Origin: Halovenus amylolytica
GTDB lineage: Archaea; Halobacteriota; Halobacteria; Halobacteriales; Haloarculaceae
Length of the DNA: 34,716 nt
Direction: 5' to 3'
Assembly: GCA_004015825.1 (NCBI GenBank)
Contig: SAYS01000031.1
Location: 1-34,716 of the forward strand
Position numbers and translations under genes: made by a program. Positions within the stretch are counted from its first letter, which is position 1; every line of letters begins with the position of its first letter. Shown here piece after piece: positions 8,394 through 15,737 of the stretch. The notes under the pieces were generated by a model. That model saw only the letters and a list, made by a program, of their open reading frames with translations. It was not told the origin of the DNA and ran no database searches.

Positions 8394-8416
8394 CATTTCC
8401 AGAACATGTATTTCGT

Positions 8417-8560
8417 ATGAGCTATCAGACGACCCTCGGCTGGTCGTTGATATCGTCCGGTATTGTGACCCTTATTCTGATCGGCCTGCCCGGCGACTCT
8501 CTCTGGTGGGGTATTGGTCTCCTCATTCTCGGGCTCATGGTTCTGTTCGTTCGCCAGTAA
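8417..8560 (+). CDS. Small membrane protein, 47 residues
   Basis: A short reading frame from ATG to TAA encodes MSYQTTLGWSLISSG, then two hydrophobic segments separated by a LPGDSLWWG turn, ending FVRQ. This gives a probable two-helix hairpin in the membrane, with a positive-inside C-terminus. Codon use is haloarchaeal and a TATA-like box stands 27 bases before the start, so I believe it is expressed. I do not recognise the family. Function unknown. Confidence 0.6.
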   Translation: MSYQTTLGWSLISSGIVTLILIGLPGDSLWWGIGLLILGLMVLFVRQ

Positions 8561-8702
8561 GATGCGTTCTCGATGATTCAATGTATCGTCACATCGAAGC
8601 AGCCACTCTCTTAGCGATGGAATTGAGTCTTCCGTCCGTCCGCAGTAAGAACCGATCTTCAACCCCGCCCACGGTGGGGCGGGGAATCCGCCTCGCTACC
8701 TA
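8561..8702 (+). repeat. GC hairpin resembling a solo right end of a TnpB element
   Basis: The stem CCCCGCCC (8663-8670) and GGGCGGGG (8677-8684) encloses a six-base loop, and is preceded by CTTCAA and followed by AATCC. In haloarchaea such 'caaccccgccc...gggcgggg' hairpins commonly close IS200/IS605-type TnpB elements, where the guide RNA (omega RNA) scaffold ends. No tnpB is left upstream, so this would be an orphan end. It could instead be a transcription terminator for the small gene at 8417, but no T-tract follows. Bases 8561-8640 hold nothing else I can name. Confidence 0.35.
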
Positions 8703-8802
8703 GTTTGAATCAGCTCTGGCGACCAACGTACTTTGGGGCGTAGCGTGTACAAATAATGCAGTCACCCGCTGGATTTTACCAACCACGATTGATCCGGCAC
8801 AC

Positions 8803-8952
8803 ATGCCACTCATGGTAATCGTCGCAACCGGGATAGTCCTCTCACCGCTCGCCATACTGGTCGCGGCCCTGCTTCGGGTGGCAACAGTATCGCTGTACAC
8901 TGTATCGGTCGGAACATTTAGTCTACCTGATAAAATGTTCGACAGCGATTGA
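8803..8952 (+). CDS. Possible small membrane ORF ended by the palindromic repeat
   Basis: A 49-residue frame starts MPLMVIVATGIVLSPLAILV and has one long hydrophobic helix with haloarchaeal codon use. Its stop is TGA at 8950-8952, whose final A is the first base of the 80-bp repeat. If the repeat was inserted here, the gene lost its original 3' end. The frame is open upstream to a TAG at 8701, without another ATG, so the N-terminus might also be incomplete. A minus-strand frame covers the same bases but looks less coding. Real or remnant is undecided. Confidence 0.3.
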   Translation: MPLMVIVATGIVLSPLAILVAALLRVATVSLYTVSVGTFSLPDKMFDSD

Positions 8953-9031
8953 TACTGCCGGCTGTACATTCGGAAAGATATGCGCTACGCCGGGGTGGCG
9001 CAATTCTTCAGTTTCTTACAGCCGGCAGTAT
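8952..9031 (+). repeat. 80-bp palindromic element, copy 2 (MITE-like)
   Basis: It has the same perfect 15-bp inverted ends as copy 1 and the same total length. The central palindrome (8981-9002) is damaged by two changes in its left arm (GCGCTACGCC), while the right 40 bases are identical to all other copies. It lies in the same orientation as the others and ends 15 bases from the stop codon of the pspAB gene on the opposite strand, so in that transcript it would fold as a 3' hairpin. Confidence 0.9.
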
Positions 9032-9046
9032 GAGTTCCAGTTGTTA

Positions 9047-9652
9047 TCACTCCCAGGGATGCTGTCCGGGGCTATCGGGCCACATCGGATACCAGTACTC
9101 CTTGTTCGTTTCGAGATCGAGTTCGCCGTCGAGCACACTTTCGAGTTTGAATTCGGCACTGCTGTCGCGCTCGTGGCTGCCCGTCGGTGCGAAGGGGTAG
9201 TAGGCCCCGCGTCGGAACGAATACACCCAGTAGACGGGCGTTTCCGTTTTTTCGAAGGCAAAGAGCGCAGCGAGAAGGCGTGATCCAAAGCCGGATTCGA
9301 CGAGTGTGTCGGCAGCGAAGTGGATACTCGTTACCAGGTCTTCGACGTTGTCATCTTCAAGTACGACCCAGTCGTAGCCGTGGTCGTCCTGGACGAATCT
9401 GGCCCGTGTTCCTGTTTCGACCTCGCCGGCTTCCAGAATTGCCTCGACGTCGGTGACGGCGTCCTCGAAGTCGGTGCTGTCGACCGCCGAGAAACAGAGC
9501 GCTGCATCACCTGTCGGCTCGTAACCGAGGTCGGCCTCCATCGTCACGTAGGCCGTGCTCATCCCGAAGAGGTCGTCAGGGTCCGCATCACGGGTCGCGT
9601 CGGCTTCGGCACGCAATCCCAGAACGGCTTTGAGGCCGTCGAATAATCCCAT
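9047..9652 (-). CDS. pspAB: PspA-associated protein PspAB
   Basis: A 201-residue soluble acidic protein that begins MGLFDGLKAVLGLRAEADA, then DLFGMSTAYVTMEADLGY. This is the typical opening of PspAB, a partner of PspA-type envelope-stress proteins in archaea and actinobacteria. The protein has no enzyme motif or membrane helix. The middle contains the 'F.QDDHGYDWVVLEDD' beta strand block and the end holds GAYYPFAPTGSHERDS and EYWYPMWPDSPGQHPWE. It is 96 bases downstream of htpX on the same strand, the usual haloarchaeal gene order, so the two probably act together in the response to membrane damage. No PspA gene itself is in the window. The name is from memory of the family. Confidence 0.82.
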   Translation of the reverse strand: MGLFDGLKAVLGLRAEADATRDADPDDLFGMSTAYVTMEADLGYEPTGDAALCFSAVDSTDFEDAVTDVEAILEAGEVETGTRARFVQDDHGYDWVVLEDDNVEDLVTSIHFAADTLVESGFGSRLLAALFAFEKTETPVYWVYSFRRGAYYPFAPTGSHERDSSAEFKLESVLDGELDLETNKEYWYPMWPDSPGQHPWE

Positions 9653-9748
9653 GTCTCCGAATCAGCGCTCCGAATCCTTAATTCCGCCGTTCAGACGGTT
9701 TCAGTTGCCAGTACATCACGTGGATACAAAGCGAGTCCCGAAGCAGTA

Positions 9749-10624
9749 TTAGCCCTGTTCGAGTTCCTGTTCTAACGCCTGGAGTTTCTCGATCCGTTTC
9801 TCGGTCGAGGGGTGTGTCCGGGCAATTTTTCCGATAAAGCCGCTCTTGATCGGGATGATGAAGAATGCGTTCATCTCCGCCTGGTCACGCATATCTCTCT
9901 CGGGGATCTTGTCCATCCGGCCGTCGATTTTCAGGAGTGCGTTGGCGAGTGCCGACGGTCGCCCGGTGATCAGTGCACCGCCACGGTCGGCAGCGAACTC
10001 CCGGTAACGGCTAAGCGTGCGAATGAGAATGAACGAGACGACCCAGACCACCAGTGAGATGAGGACCGCAACCATGACGCCACCACCACGCCGGTCGCGG
10101 CCGCCCCCGCCGAAGAGCCATCCCCAGCGGACGATGATGAACGCGATCGTCGAGAGGAACGAGGCGATAGTCATCACCATCACGTCGCGGTTCTTGATAT
10201 GTGCTAGTTCGTGTGCCAGGACACCTTCGAGTTCTTCCTGAGTCAGCGTCTCCATGATGCCACTGGTAACAGCGACGGTGGCGTTCTTCTGTGAGCGACC
10301 AGTCGCGAACGCGTTCGGGACGTCCATATCTGCGACGGCGACCGTCGGCTTCGGGAGGTCGGCCTGCTGGGAGAGTCGGCTGACTGCCCGGTGGAGATCC
10401 GGATACTCCTCTTCGCTGACCTCCCGTGCGCCCATGCTGCGGAGCGCGAGTTTATCGCTGAAAAACAGCTGGGCGAACGAGAACAGTCCCATCATAATGA
10501 CCACTAACAGAAGACTCTCGAAGTAGACGGTCAGTACGCCGATAAATACGAGATACAGGGCGGCGAGCAGGAACATGGTCACACCCATCCGCGCTCGCAA
10601 TCCCCAGTCTGTTTGCCACTGCAT
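9749..10624 (-). CDS. htpX: Zinc metalloprotease HtpX
   Basis: A 291-residue M48 membrane protease. Two N-terminal helices (about 12-35 and 38-55) precede the catalytic helix VLAHELAHIKNRD (H138-E139-x2-H142), and the third zinc ligand is E209 in RYREFAADRGG. Two more helices lie between them (about 150-166 and 182-203), split by a glycine/arginine loop FGGGGRDRRGGG. The active site faces the cytoplasm. HtpX degrades damaged or misassembled membrane proteins together with FtsH in bacteria. A TATA-like box (about 10647-10658) sits about 27 bases upstream of the ATG, in a 191-base region shared with the divergent ArsA-type gene. pspAB follows. Confidence 0.95.
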   Translation of the reverse strand: MQWQTDWGLRARMGVTMFLLAALYLVFIGVLTVYFESLLLVVIMMGLFSFAQLFFSDKLALRSMGAREVSEEEYPDLHRAVSRLSQQADLPKPTVAVADMDVPNAFATGRSQKNATVAVTSGIMETLTQEELEGVLAHELAHIKNRDVMVMTIASFLSTIAFIIVRWGWLFGGGGRDRRGGGVMVAVLISLVVWVVSFILIRTLSRYREFAADRGGALITGRPSALANALLKIDGRMDKIPERDMRDQAEMNAFFIIPIKSGFIGKIARTHPSTEKRIEKLQALEQELEQG

Positions 10625-10815
10625 AGTTTATTCTAAGTGTCAACTCCTACTAAGTAGTACGGTGGCGATGACCCTTACACTTGTGGTACTCAGGGCAGTT
10701 AACGAACAGAGGGAGCTACGATTACACCAATCGCATGACTCTGTGAGGCAAGCCCGATCTAGCTACCAACGAGGCCACCATCTGGATTAAGATACTGGAA
10801 TTCCAACAGAAACTA
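10625..10815. promoter_or_regulatory. Divergent promoter region htpX / ArsA-type ATPase
   Basis: TATA-like sequences stand at the leaderless distance on both sides: CTACTTAGTAGG (minus strand, about 10647-10658) for htpX and GGATTAAGAT (10784-10793) for the ArsA gene start at 10816. No operator palindrome is obvious. Confidence 0.5.
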
Positions 10816-11775
10816 ATGACAGAGATCATTCTTTACGGCGGGAAAGGTGGTGTCGGCAAGACGACGGTCGCGGTCGGAACTGCCGTGGAGCTGGCCCGGA
10901 ACGACTACGAGACGTTGATCGTCTCGACCGATCCAGCACACTCTCTAAGCGATGCGACCGACGCGAATCTCAGTGGTGAGCCCAGCGAAATCCGACACAA
11001 TCTCTGGGGGGTAGAAATCGACCCCCAGACAGGTGTCGATCGGTACCGGTCGTTGTTCGAGTTGCTGGCATCGGATCTGGCCGACGCCGGCATCACACTC
11101 GACGAAGATGAGGTTGCGTCGCTCTTTACATCCGGAATCATGCCCGGGAGTGACGAACTAGCCGCACTGGACGGCTTGACGAGGTTTCTCGGTACCGATC
11201 GGTGGGACCGGATCGTCTTCGATACTGCACCGACCGGACACACACTCCGGTTGCTCGATCTCCCCTCGGTAATGGACGAGGGTGCAGCCGCTGCGCTGGA
11301 TATCCGTGAGCAGGTCCGCCGGAAAGTGGACACCGCCCGGACGATGCTGTTCGGGCCGATGGCCCGACGGCGATCGGAGGACTCGGACGAATTCACCGAA
11401 CTCCGTGAGCAGATGACGTTGCTCACCGAAGTACTCCGTGACCCCGACAGGACGGAGTTCCGTGTGGTCACGATTCCGGAACCGATGGTTGTGAAAGAAA
11501 CCGAGCGGCTGGTGACACAGCTCCGGAACTTCGAGATTCCAGTGACCTGTCTCGTCGTGAACAAGGTAATCGAAGATCCCGGCTCCTGTCATCGGTGTCA
11601 ATCGCGCCAGACGGTCCAGGAGGAAGCAATCGAGACACTCCGGACCGCAGTTCCGGCACTCGAACTCCGGACAGTACCCGACAAACCCGGTGAGTTAACC
11701 GACCTGGATGCACTGGGGGAAATCGGTGCACTGGTCGAGACGGCAGAACGACCAGTCGAATCCGGTGAGAACTGA
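10816..11775 (+). CDS. ArsA/GET3-type P-loop ATPase
   Basis: A 319-residue single-domain ATPase. The deviant Walker A is GKGGVGKTT (9-17), switch I is TDPAHS (38-43), and switch II is DTAPTGHTLRLL (136-147). A CxxC pair (C258, C261: SCHRCQSR) matches the zinc-bridging cysteines of Get3, so it can form a zinc-held homodimer. Archaeal proteins of this type are related to tail-anchored protein targeting factors, while bacterial ArsA drives arsenite export. There is no arsB, arsD or arsR nearby and only one ATPase half, so the Get3-like role is more likely (inference). It has its own promoter. Confidence 0.9.
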   Translation: MTEIILYGGKGGVGKTTVAVGTAVELARNDYETLIVSTDPAHSLSDATDANLSGEPSEIRHNLWGVEIDPQTGVDRYRSLFELLASDLADAGITLDEDEVASLFTSGIMPGSDELAALDGLTRFLGTDRWDRIVFDTAPTGHTLRLLDLPSVMDEGAAAALDIREQVRRKVDTARTMLFGPMARRRSEDSDEFTELREQMTLLTEVLRDPDRTEFRVVTIPEPMVVKETERLVTQLRNFEIPVTCLVVNKVIEDPGSCHRCQSRQTVQEEAIETLRTAVPALELRTVPDKPGELTDLDALGEIGALVETAERPVESGEN

Positions 11776-11794
11776 CTGTTTCGGTGCCTGAAGG

Positions 11795-12181
11795 CTACAG
11801 CTGGTCTGCAGTACTCACGTGCATCCCGACGAACTGCCAGTCCGCTGGGCGTTTCTCCAGTGTCCCGCTCCAGCGGGTTTCGTACTCCAGGCGTTTTTCT
11901 GTCTCGACATTTGTCCAGGCCATGGAAACCGTATCGCCGAACCAGGCGTGCTCTTCGCGTTCCGTGACTTGGAGTTCGTGGCTGGTCACCGCCCAGTCTG
12001 TCGTCGTTTCTGTTTGGGAACGGAGACCGACCTCGATCTGGTCGCTGCCAACGAGGTGTTCGGAGATACCGAACTTTACGTATGGGTCGTCCTCGGACCG
12101 CTCGTCGGCGAAAAACCGACCGAGTGGATCGCCAGCGCGGAGTGACTCGTAGTATTCGGTGATAGTTGTCCGTGCGTCCAT
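11795..12181 (-). CDS. NTF2-like / SnoaL-like domain protein
   Basis: A 128-residue protein starting MDARTTITEYYESLRAGDPLGRFFADE, the usual first helix of NTF2-like fold proteins. A run of beta strands follows: VKFGISEHLVGSDQIEVGL, WAVTSHELQVTEREEHAWFGD, MAWTNVE, and the end block RWSGTLEKRPADWQFVGMHVS typical of SnoaL-like or 'DUF4440/DUF3225' members. No catalytic residue can be assigned. Longer upstream starts add 34-53 residues without family likeness, so I used 12181. It converges on the ArsA gene (19 bases apart) and is divergent from the aldo/keto reductase. A ligand-binding or isomerase role is possible, but it cannot be named. Confidence 0.75.
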   Translation of the reverse strand: MDARTTITEYYESLRAGDPLGRFFADERSEDDPYVKFGISEHLVGSDQIEVGLRSQTETTTDWAVTSHELQVTEREEHAWFGDTVSMAWTNVETEKRLEYETRWSGTLEKRPADWQFVGMHVSTADQL

Positions 12182-12308
12182 ACCGACAGAACGGGGTCGA
12201 CGGCCAAATCCTTCCGGGTACACCTCTCCGTCTCGATTCCAGTTCAGAGAGATGTTTCCTGGAGCGGTCGGCGGTTCGTTCATATCGCTGGAAGTGGAAT
12301 GGTGTTCT
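12182..12308. promoter_or_regulatory. Divergent intergenic region NTF2-like / aldo-keto reductase
   Basis: These 127 bases must hold both promoters. No clean TATA box is visible, only TTTCCTGGAG and an imperfect AT stretch. If a longer start (12283) of the NTF2-like gene is real, this region shrinks to 25 bases. Confidence 0.3.
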
Positions 12309-13121
12309 ATGGAGTTTGTCTCAGCGCACGGTGAACACATCCCTGCAATCGGGCTCGGGACCTACCAGTTGCGGGGGCAGTCCTGTGTCGACGTCGTCCA
12401 GGAGGCACTCGATCTGGGATACAGACACATCGACACTGCAGAGTACTACAACAACCAGCGTGAAGTGGGTGAGGCGATCAGATCGGCAGCGATCGATCGG
12501 GAGGAAATCTTCCTCACAACAAAGGTCTGGCGGTCGAACCTGGCGTACGACGACTTCATCCAGTCTGCAGAGGAGAGCCTGGACAAACTCGGACTGGAGT
12601 ACGTCGATCTGCTCTTGATTCACTGGCCCAGCCACAGTGTTCCGATCGAGGAAACGATGGAGGCGATGACCGAACTCCACGACGAGGGGAAAACCCGTCA
12701 CATCGGCGTCAGCAACTTCTCTGTCGGTCAGTTACAGGAGGCCCGGGAAGTGTCAGATGTGCCGATTCTCACGGATCAAGTCGAGTACAATGCGTTCACT
12801 GGCCAGTCTGATCTTATCGAGTACTGCATCGGGAGCGATACGATGGCAACAGCCTACAGTCCACTGGCGAAAGGGAAGGTCGCAAAAAACGAGACTCTGG
12901 CGTCGATCGGCGACCGATACGACAAATCGGCCTCCCAGGTCGGGCTCAGATGGCTGGTGCAACAGGATATGGTTTCGGCGATTCCGAAAGCCTCCAGTCG
13001 CAAGCATCTCAAAGAGAACATCGAGATTTTCGACTTCGAACTCACTGACGAGGAAATGGAACGGGTGTTCGAACTCCATCGTGGTCTCGGAAGCAAACTT
13101 CGTGACGCCCTGGGTCTGTGA
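12309..13121 (+). CDS. Aldo/keto reductase
   Basis: A 270-residue NADPH-dependent oxidoreductase, TIM-barrel, cytosolic. The start motif is IPAIGLGTYQL. The catalytic tetrad is present: D42 and Y47 in IDTAEYYNN, K72 in TTKVW and H105 in LLLIHWPS. The coenzyme-binding tail has SAIPKASSRKHLKEN. It belongs to the group with 2,5-diketo-gluconate reductase and related aldehyde reductases. The ATG at 12309 is chosen over a frame open from 12159, because the extra 50 residues overlap the divergent gene and lack family similarity. It could reduce aldehydes such as acetaldehyde from the nearby ethanolamine lyase, but that link is speculative. Confidence 0.92.
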   Translation: MEFVSAHGEHIPAIGLGTYQLRGQSCVDVVQEALDLGYRHIDTAEYYNNQREVGEAIRSAAIDREEIFLTTKVWRSNLAYDDFIQSAEESLDKLGLEYVDLLLIHWPSHSVPIEETMEAMTELHDEGKTRHIGVSNFSVGQLQEAREVSDVPILTDQVEYNAFTGQSDLIEYCIGSDTMATAYSPLAKGKVAKNETLASIGDRYDKSASQVGLRWLVQQDMVSAIPKASSRKHLKENIEIFDFELTDEEMERVFELHRGLGSKLRDALGL

Positions 13122-13161
13122 TGGTCACGACGTATTCGGCAGAAAACTGGACGCTAACCCG

Positions 13162-14067
13162 TCAGAACGGACTGGTGAGCGTCGACTTCGGAATCGAGTT
13201 TCTGACAGTCACGAGCGGGTCGACGACCTGACTGATCTCCAGGTTACCGACCAGACTCGAAAACATATACGCCTCCGTGGTCGACAGGTCGTGCTCGGTA
13301 GCGAGTAATTCGATCGCATCCCGGTTAGCGAGCTTGCAGGCTTCCTCCATCGTTTCGGCACTGGCAATCGTTTTCCAGGCATTGGGTGTCTCGACCATCG
13401 GTCGGTCGAGATCGACTGCTGGATCGGAGATCACGTCGACTGTGAGATCGATCTCCGTTGCGATCTCGGCGCCAGTACCACACATCTCTCCGTCTGCCAT
13501 CGCAGCCTTGCAATCACCCATCGCCAGCATCGCACCCGTCTGGAAGACCGGGAAGTATGCGACGTTTCCCGCAGTCATGTCGGTCGTATCGAGGTTCCCA
13601 CCGTGATCGTGCGGGACGAGCGTGGTGTAGGAATCCCTACGCGGTGCAACCCCGATCGTTCCGATTACCGGATCGATTGGAACGTCGATACCCTCGAAGG
13701 TTATATTTTCGTCCTCGACAGGTGTCATCCGGGTCTCTGGCGCCTGGATTCCCGGTTCGCCGTCGAGTAACCCGAACCCGTCTATCGTGATGACTCGGCC
13801 CGTCTCTTCGGCGAGTTCGATCGACTCGATTTCGACGCGGAGGATATCACCCGGTGACGCGCCGGCGACGGCGATCGGGCCAGTCGCTGCATTGACCTCG
13901 TCCGGAACGGACTCGATGAGATCCGACTCAGACTGGACTGCACCGTCGAGGCTATCGCGTGTCCCAATTCGGAGTTGATCACCAGCCTCGATTTCAGCGA
14001 TCGCGTCGAGATCCGGCCTGAATTCGTAAATGACGCCCTGTTCGTGCGAAATCTGTTTGCGTGACAT
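13162..14067 (-). CDS. Acetamidase/formamidase family protein
   Basis: A 301-residue member of the FmdA/AmdA family, which hydrolyses formamide or acetamide to the acid plus ammonia. Recognisable blocks include ASPGDILRVEIESIELAE, FEGIDVPIDPVIGTIGVAP, TLVPHDHGGNLDTTDMTAGN, MLAMGDCKAAMADGEMCGTG and ISQVVDPLVTVRNSIPK. These include the metal-binding H-D-H and the G-D segments of the family. It is shorter than fungal acetamidases and similar to many bacterial and archaeal members. Its promoter has ATCATTATTTCT (minus strand, about 14089-14100) about 27 bases before the start. The substrate is not fixed by the sequence. Confidence 0.9.
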   Translation of the reverse strand: MSRKQISHEQGVIYEFRPDLDAIAEIEAGDQLRIGTRDSLDGAVQSESDLIESVPDEVNAATGPIAVAGASPGDILRVEIESIELAEETGRVITIDGFGLLDGEPGIQAPETRMTPVEDENITFEGIDVPIDPVIGTIGVAPRRDSYTTLVPHDHGGNLDTTDMTAGNVAYFPVFQTGAMLAMGDCKAAMADGEMCGTGAEIATEIDLTVDVISDPAVDLDRPMVETPNAWKTIASAETMEEACKLANRDAIELLATEHDLSTTEAYMFSSLVGNLEISQVVDPLVTVRNSIPKSTLTSPF

Positions 14068-14201
14068 ATCGAAAGCTGTGGACTACAGAGAAATAATGAT
14101 TGGCCACCGAGAAGGGGTATCTCCAGGGGGAAATCGGGCAACACCCCCGAACAGGGTGACAAAGCATCGGACGTAAGAAGCTACACCGTCTACTGTCGGT
14201 G
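14068..14201. promoter_or_regulatory. Divergent promoter region formamidase / OYE-family oxidoreductase
   Basis: For the formamidase a TATA-like box lies at about 14089-14100. For the OYE gene only ACGTAAGAAG (14171-14180) is at the right distance. A GC-rich imperfect inverted repeat around ATCTCCAGGGG...CAACACCCCC (14118-14150) could be an operator or only composition. Confidence 0.4.
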
Positions 14202-15299
14202 ATGTCAGCGGACCTTTTTACGTCGATCGAGCTGTCGGAGAAAACCGCGTCGAACCGGGTGATGGTGTCGCCGATGTGCCAGTACTCCTGTGAAGACGGC
14301 GACGGACTGGCGACAGACTGGCATTTCCAGCATCTGACGAGTCGCGCAGTCGGCGGAGCAGGGGTCGTCATGACAGAGGCGACCGCTGTCGAAGCCCGTG
14401 GCCGAATCACACCGACCGATCTCGGTATCTGGAGCCACGAGCACGCCGACGCACTCGCAGATATCACCACATTCGTTCGCGATCAGGGGAGTCTGCCGGG
14501 CATTCAGCTGGCACACGCTGGTCGGAAAGCCTCGAAAACGCGACCATCCGACGGCTCGGAGCCACTCCAGCCCGACGATGGTGGCTGGGAGACAGTTTCG
14601 CCGACCGGGGAGCCGTGGCCCTACGACGACGAACCGCCGGTGACCCGTCGGATGGACGAAGAAGATCTAGCGGGCGTTCAAAAATCGTTTGCCAACGCGG
14701 CCAGACGTGCCGACAAGGCCGGGTTCGAGATCGCGGAGGTCCACGCCGCCCACGGCTATCTCCTCCACCAGTTTCTCTCGCCTGCAGTCAACGACCGTGA
14801 CGACGAGTATGGTGGGAGCTTCGAGAACCGGATCCGGTACCCACTGGAGATTATCGACGCAGTCAGAGACGTCTGGCCGGACGAGAAGCCCCTGTTCGTC
14901 CGGATCTCTGCGACAGACTGGCTTCCAGACCGCGACTCCTGGACCGTCGAGGACTCAGTTCGGTTCGCAGATCACGCCGCCAAGCACGGGGTCGATCTCG
15001 TCGACGTGAGTGCGGGCGGCATCCACCCAGAGCAGCAGATTCCGGACACCGGACCCGGCTACCAGGTCCCCTATGCACAGCGAATTTCAGAGGAAAGCGA
15101 CGCCGATAGTCTGGTGGGTGCCGTCGGCGGTATCACGACGCCCGAACAGGCTGATGCACTCGTTCGAAACGGTCGGGCTGATCTCGCAATTCTCGGCCGT
15201 GAACACCTCCGAGATCCGTACTTCACGATACACGCAGCACAGAAACTCGATCGGATGGACGAGATTGAACTCCCGAGACAGTATCTGCGGGCGTTCTGA
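14202..15299 (+). CDS. NADH:flavin oxidoreductase, Old Yellow Enzyme family (YqjM-like)
   Basis: A 365-residue FMN-dependent ene-reductase-like TIM barrel. The key residues align with YqjM: C26 and Y28 in SPMCQYS (thermophilic-like OYE subclass), H181/H184 with Y186 in VHAAHGYLLHQFLSP, and the phosphate-binding end ILGREHLRDPY. The arginine cluster NRIRYPLEI is also typical. It probably reduces activated C=C bonds, or acts on dienoyl or amine-like substrates. Natural substrate unknown. GTG at 14199 directly precedes the ATG; I use the ATG. It converges on the DUF4242 gene with 27 bases between. Confidence 0.92.
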   Translation: MSADLFTSIELSEKTASNRVMVSPMCQYSCEDGDGLATDWHFQHLTSRAVGGAGVVMTEATAVEARGRITPTDLGIWSHEHADALADITTFVRDQGSLPGIQLAHAGRKASKTRPSDGSEPLQPDDGGWETVSPTGEPWPYDDEPPVTRRMDEEDLAGVQKSFANAARRADKAGFEIAEVHAAHGYLLHQFLSPAVNDRDDEYGGSFENRIRYPLEIIDAVRDVWPDEKPLFVRISATDWLPDRDSWTVEDSVRFADHAAKHGVDLVDVSAGGIHPEQQIPDTGPGYQVPYAQRISEESDADSLVGAVGGITTPEQADALVRNGRADLAILGREHLRDPYFTIHAAQKLDRMDEIELPRQYLRAF

Positions 15300-15326
15300 G
15301 AGCGCAGGGCGCAGTACGCAACTCGA

Positions 15327-15638
15327 CTACTCGCCGTCGAGTGGCTCTCCCCGTCGGTCGATCCGGGTGGCTGGCAACCCGGCACGGTCGGCGTGTTCCC
15401 GGATCGCAGCTTCGTCTTCAGCCTGGTAGTGACAGAACGTGCCCGTGATCTGGTCGTCCTCGTTTTTCAGGACCTCCGACTCTACCCACCGGATGCCGAC
15501 CCCCTCGTTCCGTAGCTCTTCCAGCGTCTGTCCGGACGTCTCGCCGGCAGCTTCGAGTTCTTCCTCGGTTATCGGTTCGTCGAGATTCCGGAGGATCAGG
15601 AAGTCCTCTAATTCCTGGGTCGATTGTTCAGTAACCAT
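15327..15638 (-). CDS. DUF4242 (nickel-binding-protein-like) small protein
   Basis: A 103-residue protein of alpha/beta type. It begins with a LEDFLILRNLDEPITEEELEAA block and has a central 'VRWVES' strand type (GIRWVESEVL), a GTFCHYQAEDEAAIREHADRAGLPATRI end, and a charged tail. This matches the DUF4242 family (SCO4226-like, described as nickel binding), with the FCHYQA segment standing for the usual 'CxY(x)A' strand. Function unknown. The start ATG at 15638 fits better than the upstream codon at 15662. It stands alone between two unrelated genes. Confidence 0.8.
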   Translation of the reverse strand: MVTEQSTQELEDFLILRNLDEPITEEELEAAGETSGQTLEELRNEGVGIRWVESEVLKNEDDQITGTFCHYQAEDEAAIREHADRAGLPATRIDRRGEPLDGE

Positions 15639-15737
15639 GTTCGGAATTACCCCACATCGCAACTGAAAATCCAGAGAGTCAAATAATTACTCCCCCGGGA
15701 CATTTCTGTAATCGGAGCCAGCGTCCCCATTGAAGTT

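Noticed and set aside
8700..8969. An 89-codon minus-strand frame
   Set aside because: Its start lies within the 80-bp repeat and the peptide is Ser/Thr-rich without likeness. The plus strand looks more coding.
10816..11775. Arsenic resistance operon
   Set aside because: Only a single ArsA-type ATPase with Get3-like CxxC is present. There is no arsB/acr3, arsC or arsR within the window.
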